From contig OY987298.1 of assembly GCA_963920635.1 (NCBI GenBank), positions 70,329,949-70,393,948 of the forward strand: a stretch of DNA of 64,000 nt, written 5' to 3'. Made by a program: the position numbers and the translations under genes. The notes below the pieces were generated by a model. It had not been told where the DNA came from, made no database searches, and saw only the letters and a list, made by a program, of their open reading frames with translations. This stretch comes from Pseudeuparius sepicola. Taxonomy: Eukaryota > Arthropoda > Insecta > Coleoptera > Anthribidae. Below, piece by piece: positions 44,587 through 56,011 of the stretch; within the stretch, counting starts at the first letter, position 1, and each line of letters opens with the position of its first letter.

Positions 44587-45107
44587 CACACTGCACAGAC
44601 CGTTACGTGAATTGCAAAAGAATAAACACTATTTTGGAATTATGGGATGATCTGATCAACCAGCTGAAGAAGCAAAAAATCTAGATATTATTTTGGAAGA
44701 GAATTTTGTAACATATGCAAGAATGGAAATAGACCATTTTGTTTATAGCTCCAAAGCGAACCAATAGTCCTCCATATAAAGAAGAAACTGAAAAATCTAA
44801 TGCGTTTTATGCTTACTTACACTACAACTAGCCATGGACTTCATTTCAAACCAAAAGGTACCAGATACTCTTGCTTGCTTTTTAGACTCGCTTTTGTTAA
44901 GAAAATGTATGGAAATATGCCATGTGAACTTCAAATTAGAGGGACATAGCAAACAAATATTTTATTTTATTTTGGATATTAAATTATAATTATATTATAT
45001 TATAAAAGATTCTGTAACTATGGTGTTTTAACATTAAACCACCGTGTAAATTTGTTTCATCGTGTGGCGCCAGTGGCGATCGCTTGAAACAGCGCTATGC
45101 ACAGGTC
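44587..45107. repeat. Diverged copy of hAT interior (partner 50243-50784)
   Basis: About 520 bp align in the same orientation with 50243-50784, roughly 90% identical by eye, from ctgcacagacc to gctatgcacaggtc. The right copy lies inside the hAT element at 47656-50918, so this is a fragment of another member of that family. Confidence 0.7.
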
Positions 45108-46690
45108 CACAGTGTTGCTCTAGGTTTGACATTGTTTTGACATTCTGGCAGAATTGACATATGGAAATTCGACATGGTGAAGCAGTTTTCGATGTTTTGT
45201 GGTGTCAACCATTTTTCCATTTCCGGTTCCGGGAAGGGAGGAGTGACCGCGTGGGCGTTGGACTCCAGGCATTCGGTTGTCGGCGATTGAATCGTAAAGG
45301 TCGTGTTGGTGGCTTGTAAGTGGAAGTGATATTAGTAATTCGCCATTTGGGAATTGTCGGTGAACCTCACGAGGAGGGATTAGCATCACTGTATCCACTA
45401 AAGGAGTACCCAGAGTTGGAGACATTGGAATACTGGCGATTCTCTCAGTTTGGATCTTCTGGACTCTGCCGTTAATAATACGGAAGTTACCCACGACGTA
45501 TTACTGTACCGTTTTATCTTTCCATCATACCGGATTGTTTACATCGTAAGTAGTGTAATTTCTAGCCTGATATTTGGTTTTGTTTGGTTCCTACATCATC
45601 GAAAATTATTTTAGCAAACCACTACTAAGCTTTTGTGTACCACAATCACATGGTTGTCTTATTATTGGATTATTTTGGATATTATATGTTGTAACCGTTT
45701 GTTTTTTTAAAGGAAAACCCTCAACCAAGAGGTAAGTTTTCTTGGGTGATCTTGTGAGGTGTTTAGCAGGACATTTTTGTTTCGGGTTTTTTACCAGTTC
45801 TTTTCTCTTTCTGGACTGTGGTCACCAGCAGTTGAGACCTACATGTGTATTTATTTCTTACTGAGAACGACGTATGTTACCATTTGACCGTTCTGAAGGA
45901 TTATCGAACACTACTGGAGGACATCGTGATTTCAACGATAGCTAAGTCTTTCTATATTTTACTTGTACTTTTTATCGTACCTACTATAATTAGTATAGCT
46001 GAATTCAATACGTGTATAATTGAGAGCGTACGCTGTTGTCACTTGATATTGCGTAGGTAAGTTGTTACTTATTGCGTACGTTGTGTTTACTTATTGCGTA
46101 CGTTGTGTTTATTTTTGAGGACGTTGTAATTTGTAGCGAAGGTCGTGTGAACCGCGCGTGTACACGTTGGGGGATTTAAACCGATTTGTAAGAACCATTG
46201 CATACTTAAGTTTTATTACTGTACGTAGGGAAATTACATTGCAACACAAGGGTGTGTGACTTTAAATTTGTTTATCAAGTAACAATATAGTAAGGGAGTA
46301 AAGTATTAAACGCCACCACCAATCCACCGGTTTGGATAGATGTTTAAAAAAATGCGTATGTAGTTGTAAACTGTAGTGTGCGGGGGCTTCATCATGTTAT
46401 AAATACATGTTCTGTCATACATTATTATGTGGAACATATTCTAATAGATTTTGCAGAAAATTAAAGTAGAGGCAATGGGGAAATTGAACATTTTTTTATT
46501 TCTTTAATATATTTGCCTATATATAGAAAGAGCACATACAAAATATCAGCCTTAAACTGGCAATATTCAATCAATCGGAAGGCAGTGACAGGAGTCACAC
46601 AGAATTAGAGAAGAATAGGAATGGAACGTTAAAATAAACATTTCGGTGACCCTTTTCCAGAGGGCTCTGATGTAGGTCAAAAATAACAAC
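45108..46690. other. Unassigned sequence with a short tandem repeat
   Basis: The minus-strand frame at 45120-45494 (124 residues) shows no recognisable domain. Near 46063-46111 the phrase ttacttattgcgtacgttgt occurs twice in tandem. No element ends were recognised. Confidence 0.35.
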
Positions 46691-47055
46691 CGCCTAAAAG
46701 TCCACATTTTACAAATAGGTCCCGGGTTCAATCCCACACGAAGCCCAAGTTTTGTTTTTATTTTTATTTTATTATCACTGCATTCTACCTCTTATATTTA
46801 TCATTAATTATCATTTTTAGTAATAATTGGACAATGGTTATTATGAAGATTATTACTCACAATCGACTCCATAGTGTATTTACATTCCAAATACCTACCT
46901 ACCTAATATGAAATTGTCGGTAGCAGGAAAAATGTAATACATTGCTCGATGCGTAAGCTCTTTTTGGCCTCGGAGATATTTTTAAGGCCCGAGGCAACGC
47001 GGGCGTTAAACAACCTCCTTGGCCAAAAAACTGTGCTTACGCATCTCTCAATAGA
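46690..47055 (+). mobile_element. SINE-like repeat, copy 1
   Basis: A B-box-like gggttcaatcc lies at 46724-46734 and downstream sequence matches the copy at 63100-63480: attctac.tcttatatttat, attattactcacaat.gactccatag, atacattgc.cgatgcgtaagctc. It ends in a degenerate hairpin (46949-47045). The A box is not clear. Such elements are copied by LINE enzymes. Confidence 0.55.
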
Positions 47056-47647
47056 TGGGTTAGATAGATTATAATAAAACGGATAGACAAGGACAGAACG
47101 TTCTTGTTACTCTTTCCAATCAAGGCGTGCGTAGTGCTTGTAGTATTTATACATGTGCTGCCCATATTAGTTTATACATGTTGCTGCCGGCCACCAGAGG
47201 CGCCACCACCAACGAACTGCTTGAAGTCACAACCAAGTACGGCGCGTTACAAGAATTATTTGAATTATGCAGTTTTGAATTGCTTATATTTATTACATAA
47301 AAATATAAAACGTTTCGTCTTCCGAGAAATCCAGCAGCACCAGCACCGTAACTCTACCGTCATCAGTAGCTTGTAGGTCTTAGATCCTTGAATTCTTGAG
47401 GGTCATTTGTTTTCGGTAGTGGCGTCACTAGAGCTCTCTTCCAACTATCGGGATTATACCGAATTATTTAGACAAAAGTTAATTACATTAATTAATCTGA
47501 GTGATAACATTTAACACATCTATTTCTGTGACTTGTTTAAATTCAAGGAAATATTCTAAAGTGTCTTTTACATTATTTGTATAGTGCTAAATTAGGTCTT
47601 CACAGTCAACAGTTTGAGATAGTTACTCTAAAAGTTTCTGAATAGCA
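47056..47647. other. Unassigned sequence
   Basis: The short open frame at 47104-47376 has a hydrophobic start with several cysteines but no recognised family. The rest is A+T-rich. Confidence 0.3.
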
Positions 47648-47902
47648 CTGTATAACATGGGCGTATCCAGCTCACAACAGAAGGTGGGGTTTACTAAAAA
47701 ACACTAATATTAATTTTTGAACAATAGTTTTGGGAGGATTATTACTAAATTATTTTACTACATCTTCCACTAATTGCTCCTTGTTTGCGAAAACTCATTG
47801 ACGTTGAATGCAGCGTAGCTAACCCGTTTAACCTAATTTCACCAATAGTACTTCTTAACCACATTTTAATTCGACGAAGGGAGCTAAATGAACGCTCTAC
47901 AT

Positions 47903-49714
47903 ACTAGTTGTGGAGCAGGTGGACCCGATCGATGCTCACCGGCAGGCAGGTCGAAGCCGGACTGTGCGGTGAAACGGTTACCATCAATGCATCGAGGGGT
48001 TGTCCCCAGGGGGGGTTCTGTCCCCCATCCTGTGGTGCATGGTGGTGGATGAACTGCTGCGAGTCCTGGAGGAGGAGCAGGGTGTCTACGTGCAGGCGTA
48101 CGCGGACGACGTTATGATCCTGGTGCAGGGCACAGAGATTGAGCTTTTGGAGGAGCTCCTAAATGGGGCCCTCGCAAAGTTCTCTCAGTGGTGCGCCGCC
48201 AATGGATTAAGTGTCAACCCTAATAAGGTTGAGCTGGTGCTATTCGCCAGAAAGAGAAACCCCCTGCCCTCTTGTAGAGCTTCAAGGGACCCAACTAGAA
48301 ATAAAGAAGAAGGTCTGGCTAGACTCCAGACTGACCTACGAGGAACACATACTCACAAGGACCAAGAAGGCATGCAACGCACTGTGGGCGTGCCGCAGAG
48401 CCATGGGAACTTCGTGGGGATTGAGTCCGAAGATCATGCTTTGGATTTACAAGGCAATGATTGTACCCATGATCACACATGGAGCTGTCGTTTGGTGGTC
48501 AGGCGCTGACAGGACCAGACCAAGGGCGGCGCTTGATAAGATACAACGCCTAGCCTGCCTCTGCATCACGGGGGCGCTCGGGACCGCCCCCTCCCGGGCC
48601 CTCGAGACCCTGGTGGGTCTCCCGCCATTGCGTGCGGTGGTGGAGTATGAGACGGCTAAGGCGGCCCTCAGATTAGAGGGCCTTAACATCTGGGCACCTG
48701 GTGGGCATCAGAGGCTATGGTCTGAGCTGAAGGAGGCGCTTCGACTCTCCTTCTCCTTCCCCGAAAGGAATAGGAGAGGATGGAGGAGAGCATCAGTACC
48801 CAGAAAGGACTAGTCTGGTACACAGACGGGTCCAAGATGGGGAAAGGAACGGGGGCCGGAGCCTATTGTAAGGAGTTGGCCTGTAAACTTACAGTCTCCC
48901 TAGGAGAACACACTACGGTGTTCCAGGCGGAGCTGTTTGCCATTATGCTGGGGGCGGAGGAATCACTCAGACTCCAGGTCGAGAGGAACGAGGTGACCTT
49001 CTACTCCGATAGCAAAGCAGCCCTTCTAGCGCTGCGAGCAAACCGCACCACATCTCCTCTGGTGGAGGAATGTCGAGCGAGTTTGGTGGCATCAGGGAAT
49101 AAGGTGACTCTGTCCTGGGTGCTCGGTCATTCGGGCATCGAGGGAAATAAGACCGCCGACCTCTTGGCCAGGGAGGGATCCATGAGCAGACCGATGGGAC
49201 CGGAACCCCTTTTGGGGATCGCCCCTCGGGTAGCGATTGGAGTCTTGGACGAATGGCTGCAGAGCAGATTCGTCGAGGAATGGCTCAGAGCTCCAGGGAT
49301 GAGGCAGGCGAGGCTCATGATCCGTGGGCCATCGCCTGCCTTGTCCCGGGAATTGCTGGGTCTGCCTCACTGGGCACTGTCGCCTAGCCCGCCACCTACA
49401 CCTCATTGGGGTGAAGGAGGAGCGGGAATGCAGATGGTGTCTAGAAGAAGAGGAGACCCCCCACCATCTAGTAACAGAGTGCCCTGCGCTCGACAGGGTC
49501 AGATTCGAGTCCTTCGGCATGGCTAGGCTGTGCGCTGAGGACGTGTATGGTGTCAGGTTGGGGGAGCTGCGGGCCTTCATCAAGAAGGCCGGCATGCTGG
49601 AAGCCCTCTGATACCGGCCATGGGGGCACAATGGGCCCATGGAGGCCTACGTGCCGGGCCGATCAGAGGCGGCCACCCCTTATTTGATGATGATGATGAT
49701 GATGACTAGTTGTG
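47903..49714 (+). mobile_element. 5'-truncated LINE with RNase H
   Basis: The coordinates include a 10-bp target duplication actagttgtg (47903-47912 and 49705-49714). The 3' end is a GAT-repeat tail (49686-49704). The 5' part is missing up to the middle of RT. Its strong G+C content contrasts with the hAT DNA around it. Confidence 0.85.
47913..49611 (+). pseudogene. LINE reverse transcriptase and RNase H, C-terminal half
   Basis: RT pieces: RGCPQGG, shift, VLSPILWCMVVDELL, then YADD at 48099-48110, NGLSVNPNKVELV, a shift near 48265, WLDSRLTYEEHI, YKAMIVPMITHGAVVWW. RNase H: VWYTDGSKMGKGTGAG (48810s), FQAELFAIMLGAEE, YSDSKAALLAL, LGHSGIEGNKTAD. After another shift near 49385 the C-terminal finger CRWCLEEEETPHHLVTEC and a tail end at 49611. 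RNase H plus this finger fits the I/LOA/R1-related clades; exact clade is undecided. Confidence 0.83.
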
Positions 49715-50242
49715 CAGGGCTGTGAAAGCAGTATCACTAGCGCTTTCCGAATAGTCGGAAAAAACAATGCTCTTTTTAAAACTTTCGATGATTTCTCGCG
49801 TTTTCACTATCTCATTCCACAGTTTGAACCAAAATTCCTTCCAAATCGTAGAAAGTTGTACAAGATGAAATATTTTCGTTCCATTCCTCGACGGAGCACG
49901 CACAGCACCGGACCACACACTCCGCGTTCAACCTGGACCGACACTATATTAAAGACCCGAGCATGACGTCATATTTCATTGTTGTTTACGGACTGGGGTG
50001 GCGCTACTCGACGAAAAAAATGGCGACTTATTATAGGTTATAGGGGGGTATTCTGTGGTTATTGGTATGTCAGTTTCCGACGTTTAAATTTTAAATATCC
50101 AGCTTTATTAAGATTTGCCTTTTTTACGGTAACGAATTGACTTTGCGTCCAGTATTTAGCAGTTTTATCCTATTAACACAGCTTTTATAGGTAGATTTGT
50201 TTTGATAACTTGAAATTTCCATGCACATGAAGGAAATGGTAT

Positions 50243-50784
50243 GCACACTGCACAGACCAATAGATGAATTGCAGAAGAATAAACACTATTTTGGAGTTAT
50301 GGGATGATCTGATCAACCAGCTGAAGAAGCGAAAATTCTAGATATTATTTTGGAAGAGTATTTTGTAACGTATGCAAGAATGAAAATAGAAAATTTTGTT
50401 TATAGCTCCAAAGCGAACCAATAGTCCTCCATATGAAGAAGAAATTGAAAAATCTAAAGCGTTTTAAGATTACTTACACTACAACTAGCCATGGACTTCA
50501 TTTCAAACCAAAAGGTATCAAATACTCTTGTTTGTTTTTTAGACTCCATTTTCTTAAGAAAATGTATGGAAATATGCCATGTGAACTTGTCAAATTAAAG
50601 GGACATAACAAACAAATATTTTATTTTATTTTGAATATTAAATTCGTTGTTACAGACATATTTGCATGTTTTTATTTTATAAAAGATTCTGCAACAATGG
50701 TGTTTTAACATTAATCCACCATGTAAATTTGTTTTGTAGTGTGGCGCCAGTGGCGATCGCTTGAAACAGCGCTATGCACAGGTC
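50243..50784. repeat. hAT interior shared with 44587-45107
   Basis: See the partner copy. Here it is part of a hAT element with intact ends, which explains the origin of the isolated fragment. Confidence 0.7.
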
Positions 50785-50926
50785 TTCAATATAGTGTTGG
50801 TCCAGGTTCAACGCGTACCGATATACACTCATCCGAATTAATCTTTTTAATATTTTTTTACAACAACTTGGAAGGTGGGGCAGCTGCCCCACCGTGCCCC
50901 ACCCTGGATACGCCCTTGCTGTATAA

Positions 50927-51340
50927 TGTAGTTCAATCCATCTATTATAAAACCCTCGATATGTATATTTTATTTTTAGATGTCAAACTCTGTAGAAAAA
51001 CAATGACAACATTTTGTTGCAGTTATTAGATCCTTATTTCAAGAACTGCTTGAAGCACTTTTTTTTTTTTAAATTTACGAATCTTCACTGTTACTGTCAT
51101 AGGTCGTATATTATTATTATTAATTTTATGGCTTTTCCAAACCAAGATAACCCCTCCTACTGTACTGCGAAGCTTCGTATGCATTCACCTAATAAATAAA
51201 GCGACGAGCGGGTCTTCCAAAATCCATTGTCTCTTATGTTGTTATACCGACCGCATTGTTGGTTAGGGCAATCAATCATATAAATACTGAATACTTACTT
51301 AGTTCTCGTACGTTCATATATTTGAATATGTATTTTTCAG
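50927..51340. other. Intron end before the coiled-coil exons
   Basis: A+T-rich, with a T run at 51059-51071. It ends in a good acceptor, tatttttcag, at 51331-51340. Confidence 0.5.
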
Positions 51341-51665
51341 AGGAATCAGCCTAATCCAGAATACACACGACATGATAGTAAATGATTTAATGGTTTTAAA
51401 AAAAAATTTGGAAGCCAACATAGGCCTTGTAGAACAAACTGAGTTCATAATGAACATTCTGAATTATAAAATGTATGAGATTCAGTATCAGTTTCGATCT
51501 AAAATGGACGAGCTGGAGCAAAAAAAGGAAACAGTGAAAAGAACATCAATGACTGATCAGAGTGAGACACAATTATGCTTTCAACTAGTAGAATTGGATA
51601 AGGCCATTATTGAATGCCAAGAGGCACATAATAAAGAAATCCAGAGTATAAAACATCAAAAAATT
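51341..51665 (+). CDS. Coiled-coil protein, exon
   Basis: The exon opens after tttttcag and reads GISLIQNTHDMIVNDLMVL onward, strongly helical with heptad-like L/I spacing (MDELEQKKETVKR). Its first base completes the phase-2 codon left by the exon ending at 4315 or 4060. The donor att|gtattt is in phase 0. No TE-type motif is present, and codon use is even. Unrecognised family; long helices suggest a structural or scaffold role, perhaps cytoskeletal, as a guess only. Confidence 0.65.
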
Positions 51666-51723
51666 GTATTTATTATACCTTTCCTAAAATTATATTAGTT
51701 TTAATGTCATATTTATGTAATAG

Positions 51724-51970
51724 GATGCCCAACAAGAATTTGAAAATGTCACTGCTGTTATGGACAAGAATTTTGAAAAGATGTGCAAACGTTACGACAA
51801 TTTAATACTTCTCATCGAAACTGAAAAAGCAAATATTTCTGAGTCACAGACAGAACTAATTGATGCTAAAGTATTCATGGAAGCAGACAACTTTAAGAAA
51901 GATATAGAGAACTTTGATGAACTACAGAAAACTGGTTGGAAAGTGGCATATGATAATGAACACATTGCAG
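51724..51970 (+). CDS. Coiled-coil protein, exon
   Basis: Opens after taatag in phase 0 as DAQQEFENVTAVMDKNFEKM, helical and charged, with ETEKANISESQTELID and DELQKTGWKVAYDNEHIA. It ends at gcag|gtagtg in phase 1. The small introns on either side (58 and 148 bp) are typical for insects. Confidence 0.68.
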
Positions 51971-52118
51971 GTAGTGATAAGATTGCAGACCTATTTAGTT
52001 ATTATTGTTATATATCTTTAGTGAAATATCTCCAAATATGAAGTTAATGTAAACAACGGAAATACAATTTTTATTATACAAATTTTCATCGTTGATTTAT
52101 TATTATATACTATTGTAG

Positions 52119-52316
52119 CAACTTTGGAAGAAAGGGGACTGCGACTGACCGAATCTGGTATCCTTATTACTAAATCTGGGGAATGCATTACTTATGATGA
52201 AGCCAAAAGGGCCAGACTATTGGAAGGCATAAAAATTAATTGGAGTGATATTTTAACTGCACATGAAGACAAGCATAAACGAGAGGATATTATAGCAAAG
52301 GAATCAGCTAGCACTG
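52119..52316 (+). CDS. Coiled-coil protein, exon
   Basis: Opens after attgtag in phase 1 and reads TLEERGLRLTESGILITKSG then ECITYDEAKRARLLEG, a compact non-coiled segment, then INWSDILTAHEDKHKRED. The donor gcactg|gtatat leaves phase 1. The TESGILITKSGE block looks conserved-domain-like but I cannot name it. Confidence 0.65.
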
Positions 52317-52399
52317 GTATATCTATTCTTATTTTCAATCCAAACAATAATTTAAGGATATTTAATATTGTAAAAGTTTTCACTTGTCAAACCCACCAG

Positions 52400-52431
52400 C
52401 ATTTATCAATTTCCGAGACATAATCAAATAA
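52400..52431 (+). CDS. Coiled-coil protein, last exon
   Basis: After the acceptor acccaccag the phase continues as AFINFRDIIK followed by TAA (52429-52431). Short last exons are less certain. The alternative is read-through of the preceding donor to a stop at 52421-52423. Confidence 0.5.
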
Positions 52432-52800
52432 GAGATTTGAAAAGAAGAAAATTACATGACATAACAAAGTTACCCAAACTACTGAGTAAAGGAATAGAAT
52501 AGAATTACTTTAGTCAGTGGTTTAGGAAAATAATTTCTTTACTCCTTTACATATTCAGTGCACTCAAACACTCCAATGCAACTCGTAACCCTTACTTGTC
52601 ATTACTGTCAAAGTTAAAGAAAATTTTAAAACTTCAAAATTCATAATTAATTGCCTTCAGCAATAACCCGGAAATGAGTATGTAATCTGTTTGCTGTCGC
52701 AGAGTCACAGTCACAGTCCGTAAAATCAGGTTACTTCGGATATGGCTTCCTACTTCGGACAGCGAGCAACCGCCGTAACCTTAAGCCGCAACCAGCTATA
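52432..52800. other. 3' flank of the coiled-coil gene
   Basis: A+T-rich, with no coding sequence. No clear aataaa signal was chosen. Confidence 0.35.
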
Positions 52801-52869
52801 CGAGGATGGTATGGTAATTGATGAGCCTACCAATGAAAGCATTATTTTTTATTATTTTTATTGTTTTAT

Positions 52870-53060
52870 TTTTCAACATAGTCCCCTTTTAGGGTGATAC
52901 ACTTTTCCCAACGTATCTCCAACTTTTTCAACCCCTCAGAAAAATAATATGATGTAGGAAAATCTGCAAAATACTTATCCGTGGCCGCTCCACCCCATTC
53001 GTCCCGAATCGCCAAGGCCAAATTGGTTGAATTGGGCTATGAGGTATAGTAAGGGCAGAA
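52870..53060 (-). pseudogene. Mariner transposase C-terminal fragment (left arm)
   Basis: On the minus strand: ATDKYFADFPTSYYFSEGLK, then KKLEIRWEKCITLKGDYVEK, the classic mariner C-terminus. Upstream on that strand the similarity is lost after RDEWGG. Partner of the right-arm copy. Confidence 0.7.
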
Positions 53061-53240
53061 TGTAAAGGCGAAGTCGGCCATAAAATCCCTTTTGTTTTGT
53101 AGCGAGGGGTTCGGCTTAAAGAACCCCAAGACCCCTTTTTTTATTGCTCTGTCCTTGTCTGATACATTATGTTAATACGCAGATAATATATTCAAATGGG
53201 AGTAGGCCTGTATTTTGGTGATAGACTTCCTGTAATAACA

Positions 53241-53757
53241 ATGCAGCGTGAAGTATTCAGTTCCCAAAGTAGAAAATTAATACTAAATGTGGTGAAATAT
53301 TTCCAAGAAAAAAAAAGAGAACACACGTGAAAATTTATCGGTACTTCAATGTGCATCGGAGGCGTTACAGATTAGTACAAGGACCATTTCACGAATTCGG
53401 CAAGAAGGCATTAAACATATTAAAATGGTACACACTAAAAGTAAAGCAGCCCCGAAAACTAAAGATTTGACAGAATCGGATAAAGGAGAAATAAGAAGTT
53501 TGATTTATGACATGACAACTAACAAGCAACACTTAACTAGGGAAAAAATATGCGAGGAACTGAAAAAAAGGGGAATTTTAAGCTGCAGCAAATCAACGTT
53601 AAGTGTAATTTTAAGGAATCTTGGATTTAAGTACAAAATAAACGATAGAAGACAATACGTAATGGAAAAGCCAGATATAGCATCAAAAACAGTTCAATTT
53701 CTAGGACAATATACATCCAATTTATTTTCAAACTGCCAGTCTAAATTACCGAATTAA
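53241..53757 (+). pseudogene. Transposase N-terminal helix-turn-helix region
   Basis: Begins MQREVFSSQSRKLI, VVKYFQEKKREHT, stop/shift near 53325, then LQISTRTISRIRQEGIKHI (first helix-turn-helix). Then KDLTESDKGEIRSLIYDM, LTREKICEELKKRG and CSKSTLSVILRNLGFKY (second helix-turn-helix), with RQYVMEKPDI. This tandem layout is typical of insect IS630/Tc1-type (DDE_3) transposases. The DDE catalytic part is absent; the frame ends at 53757. Confidence 0.6.
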
Positions 53758-54079
53758 TATTCGAAAATTACAAATGAAATTACAACAGGTAGGTACCTAA
53801 GTACACATTTTTAATTCGTCCGTTCACATCAGGTAGTAAAGCAATAATTTATTCTAGGCCGACCCTTAATGCCTTAAACAATTAACTAGTAATACAAGAC
53901 AAGTACTAGGTTTTCTATCTCTTTTCCTTTCATGAAAGGTGCTTAGCGAACTTTAAGACGTACGTCGAATACAAATTGGAGGAGGAGACATGAGTGTGAT
54001 TGTGCGAGTGCAAGTAAAGCAATAGATATAGCGCTCTCTCTTTGAGGATTTATTGCCGACTTCGCCTTTACATTCTGCC

Positions 54080-54320
54080 CTTACTATAGATACTGCCACA
54101 TGCTCCGTATTCTCCAGACCTGGCCCCGTGCAACTTCTTTTTGTTCCCAAATATGAAAAAATGGCTCGGGGGTAAGCCTTTCACGTCGACTGAGGAGGTC
54201 ATAGCGGCCACGGATGAGTATTTTGCAGATTTCCCTACATCATATTTTTCTGAGCGGTTGAAGAAGTTGGAGACACGTTGAGAAAAGTGTATCGCCCTAA
54301 AAGGGCGGGGCGGGGTTGAA
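54080..54320 (+). pseudogene. Mariner transposase C-terminal fragment (right arm)
   Basis: + strand: HAPYSPDLAPCNFFLFPNMK (third catalytic Asp in SPDLAP), KKWLGGKPFTSTEEV, DEYFADFPTSYFSERLKKLE, then a stop TGA where Trp is usual (ETR*EKCIALKG). The upstream two thirds of the protein are missing. Confidence 0.75.
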
Positions 54321-54938
54321 AAATAAAACAATAAAAATAATAAAAAATAATGCTTTCATTGGTAGGCTTATCAATTACCATACCACCCTCGTACAATCAC
54401 GGAATTGTGCATGCTATTGGCGTATCATATGATTTACATAACCAACTGGCGGGTGGAAGTGTTTATCGGGTATAACAAAGTAAGGATTTTATTTGTAGAT
54501 AAATTTGAAGTTTCTGGTCAAAAATTTATGTTTAAAATACAAAAAAATAACTGATCCCGAATATTTTGTGGCAACGCTAAAATCTCCTGCTGCCCCTAGT
54601 TTGTAGGTCATTTACCGGTCTATTAAGTAAAATAACCTCAACTTTTTTAATCAACTCACTTTTTGATATACAGGGTGTACAGTGAAAATATGTGTTTCTG
54701 GCGGTTACTTCCGACAATGCCGAGAAAATGCAGAAGGACGTTAGGCGCCAGAAATTATATAACATAATCGAGAGCAGTTGGCAAAGGCCATAAATGATGT
54801 TACAAAGAAGAATAAATCTATACGGGAGGCAGCAGAATATTATAGAATACCAAAATCTACGATATGCGACAAAATAAAAAATTTAATCCACTGAAACATG
54901 GTAGGCCAACTACGTTGACAGAAGAGAAGTTTATAATA

Positions 54939-55377
54939 GAGAGTTGAAGTGAATACAGTACGTAAACTTGAACGTAGACGTAAAGCTAGAAAAAAACCGT
55001 TACAAAAATCGAGTAAAAATCGAGTTAAAGTTTGAAAGGTCACGTAATGTACCACAAACCTCTCGCAATAAATAATATATATCATATTCATCCGTGAACC
55101 GAAATCGTGTTTTAAAAAGTGAATTTGTGTTTAATTCGTTCATAATTATCTGAATTTTAAAAGTTGCGTGCAAAATATTTAGATTAAGTATTAATTATTT
55201 AAACTTTTTCGTCTGTGATACTATAAAACAACTAAATAGATTAACGTTAAGGGTGTACGCTAGAGTACGTAACCTTACGTATGTCCGTAAACGTAAACGT
55301 GACGAATGTTGTACTGCGCATGCGTATCTGTCAAATTATACGTTAACGTTTGTGTATTAGACTGCACTTCAACTCTC
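54939..55377. mobile_element. MITE in pogo gene, TA duplication
   Basis: The ends gagagttgaagtg and cacttcaactctc are perfect inverted copies flanked by TA. Removing the element with one TA restores the transposase frame (EEKFIILSVILAAAEW). 439 bp, non-coding. TA targeting suggests Tc1/mariner or pogo ancestry. Confidence 0.85.
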
Positions 55378-56011
55378 TATTATCAGTTATTTTGGCAGCT
55401 GCCGAATGGTGTTTTCCATTTATTAAATTAGACATTGAGAAACTAGTGCCATCATACGTTACTCCAAAGGGAAAAAAGGTGGTTGGATTCAAGGACAACC
55501 AGGTAAAGACTGGACAGAATTTTTCTTTAGAATATCTAGTTTGACATAAGGCTTGGTGAAAATATTAAAAGGAACAGGGCCGCAATTAGAAAAGACAGCA
55601 TCACTTATAAGAACTTGAGTTTCTATTGACGGTGTACCTCCCGAAAACACCATCAATTATGATGAAACAAATTTCTGCGATGATCCGGGTCGCCCGAAAG
55701 TGATATTCAAACTCAACGCGGCTCTAAACATTGCGAGAGAGTGATAAGATTCTTCTAAAACCAACACTTCAGTTGTGATGGCTGCATCTGCCGCAGGAGC
55801 CTTATTATCTTGTTATGTGATATATAAAGCTAAGCACCGTTACAAGGAGTGGGAAGAAGGTAGACCAGCTGGATGTCAATATAGTGTGAGCAAAAGTGGA
55901 TGGTTTGAAGCACATAGTTTTGTAGACTGGTTTCACAAAATTGTGATTCCATATTTCCGAAAAAAAGGGCCAAAAGTGATGATACAGGATAAAATCTATC
56001 AAGCCATCTAA

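Larger units (their letters stand above)
47740..49918 (-). pseudogene. hAT transposase C-terminal region, split by a LINE
   Basis: The minus strand right of the LINE reads LVQLSTIWKEFWFKLWNEI and ASDTAFTALHN (49918-49716). Left of it comes VERSFSSLRRIKMWLRSTIG then EIRLNGLATLHS (47902-47750), the hAT dimerisation motif. Removing the LINE and one duplication rejoins the two in the same frame, with a TAG at the join. The N-terminal and RNase H-like parts are missing. It would assemble as a dimer for cut and paste. Confidence 0.8.
47656..50918 (-). mobile_element. hAT transposon carrying a LINE insertion
   Basis: The ends catgggcgtatccag and the complement of caagggcgtatccag are flanked by the same 8 bp, ctgtataa (47648-47655 and 50919-50926). 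The transposase C-terminal region is on the minus strand near the left end. Without the LINE it is about 1.5 kb, shorter than complete hAT elements, so much of the transposase is deleted. Confidence 0.85.
52801..54391. mobile_element. Mariner-ended composite unit with TA flanks
   Basis: The ends cgaggatggtatggtaattg and its near-complement are flanked by TA (52799-52800, 54392-54393). The inverted arms are long (about 52801-53080 and 54049-54391), and each encodes the C-terminal end of a mariner transposase reading toward the outside. The middle (53100-54040) is unrelated and holds the start of another transposase. The whole could move as one unit, or could be two mariner pieces around other DNA. 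Confidence 0.7.

Noticed and set aside
49092..49640. Minus-strand 182-codon frame
   Set aside because: Antisense to the LINE RNase H region, which has clear motifs.
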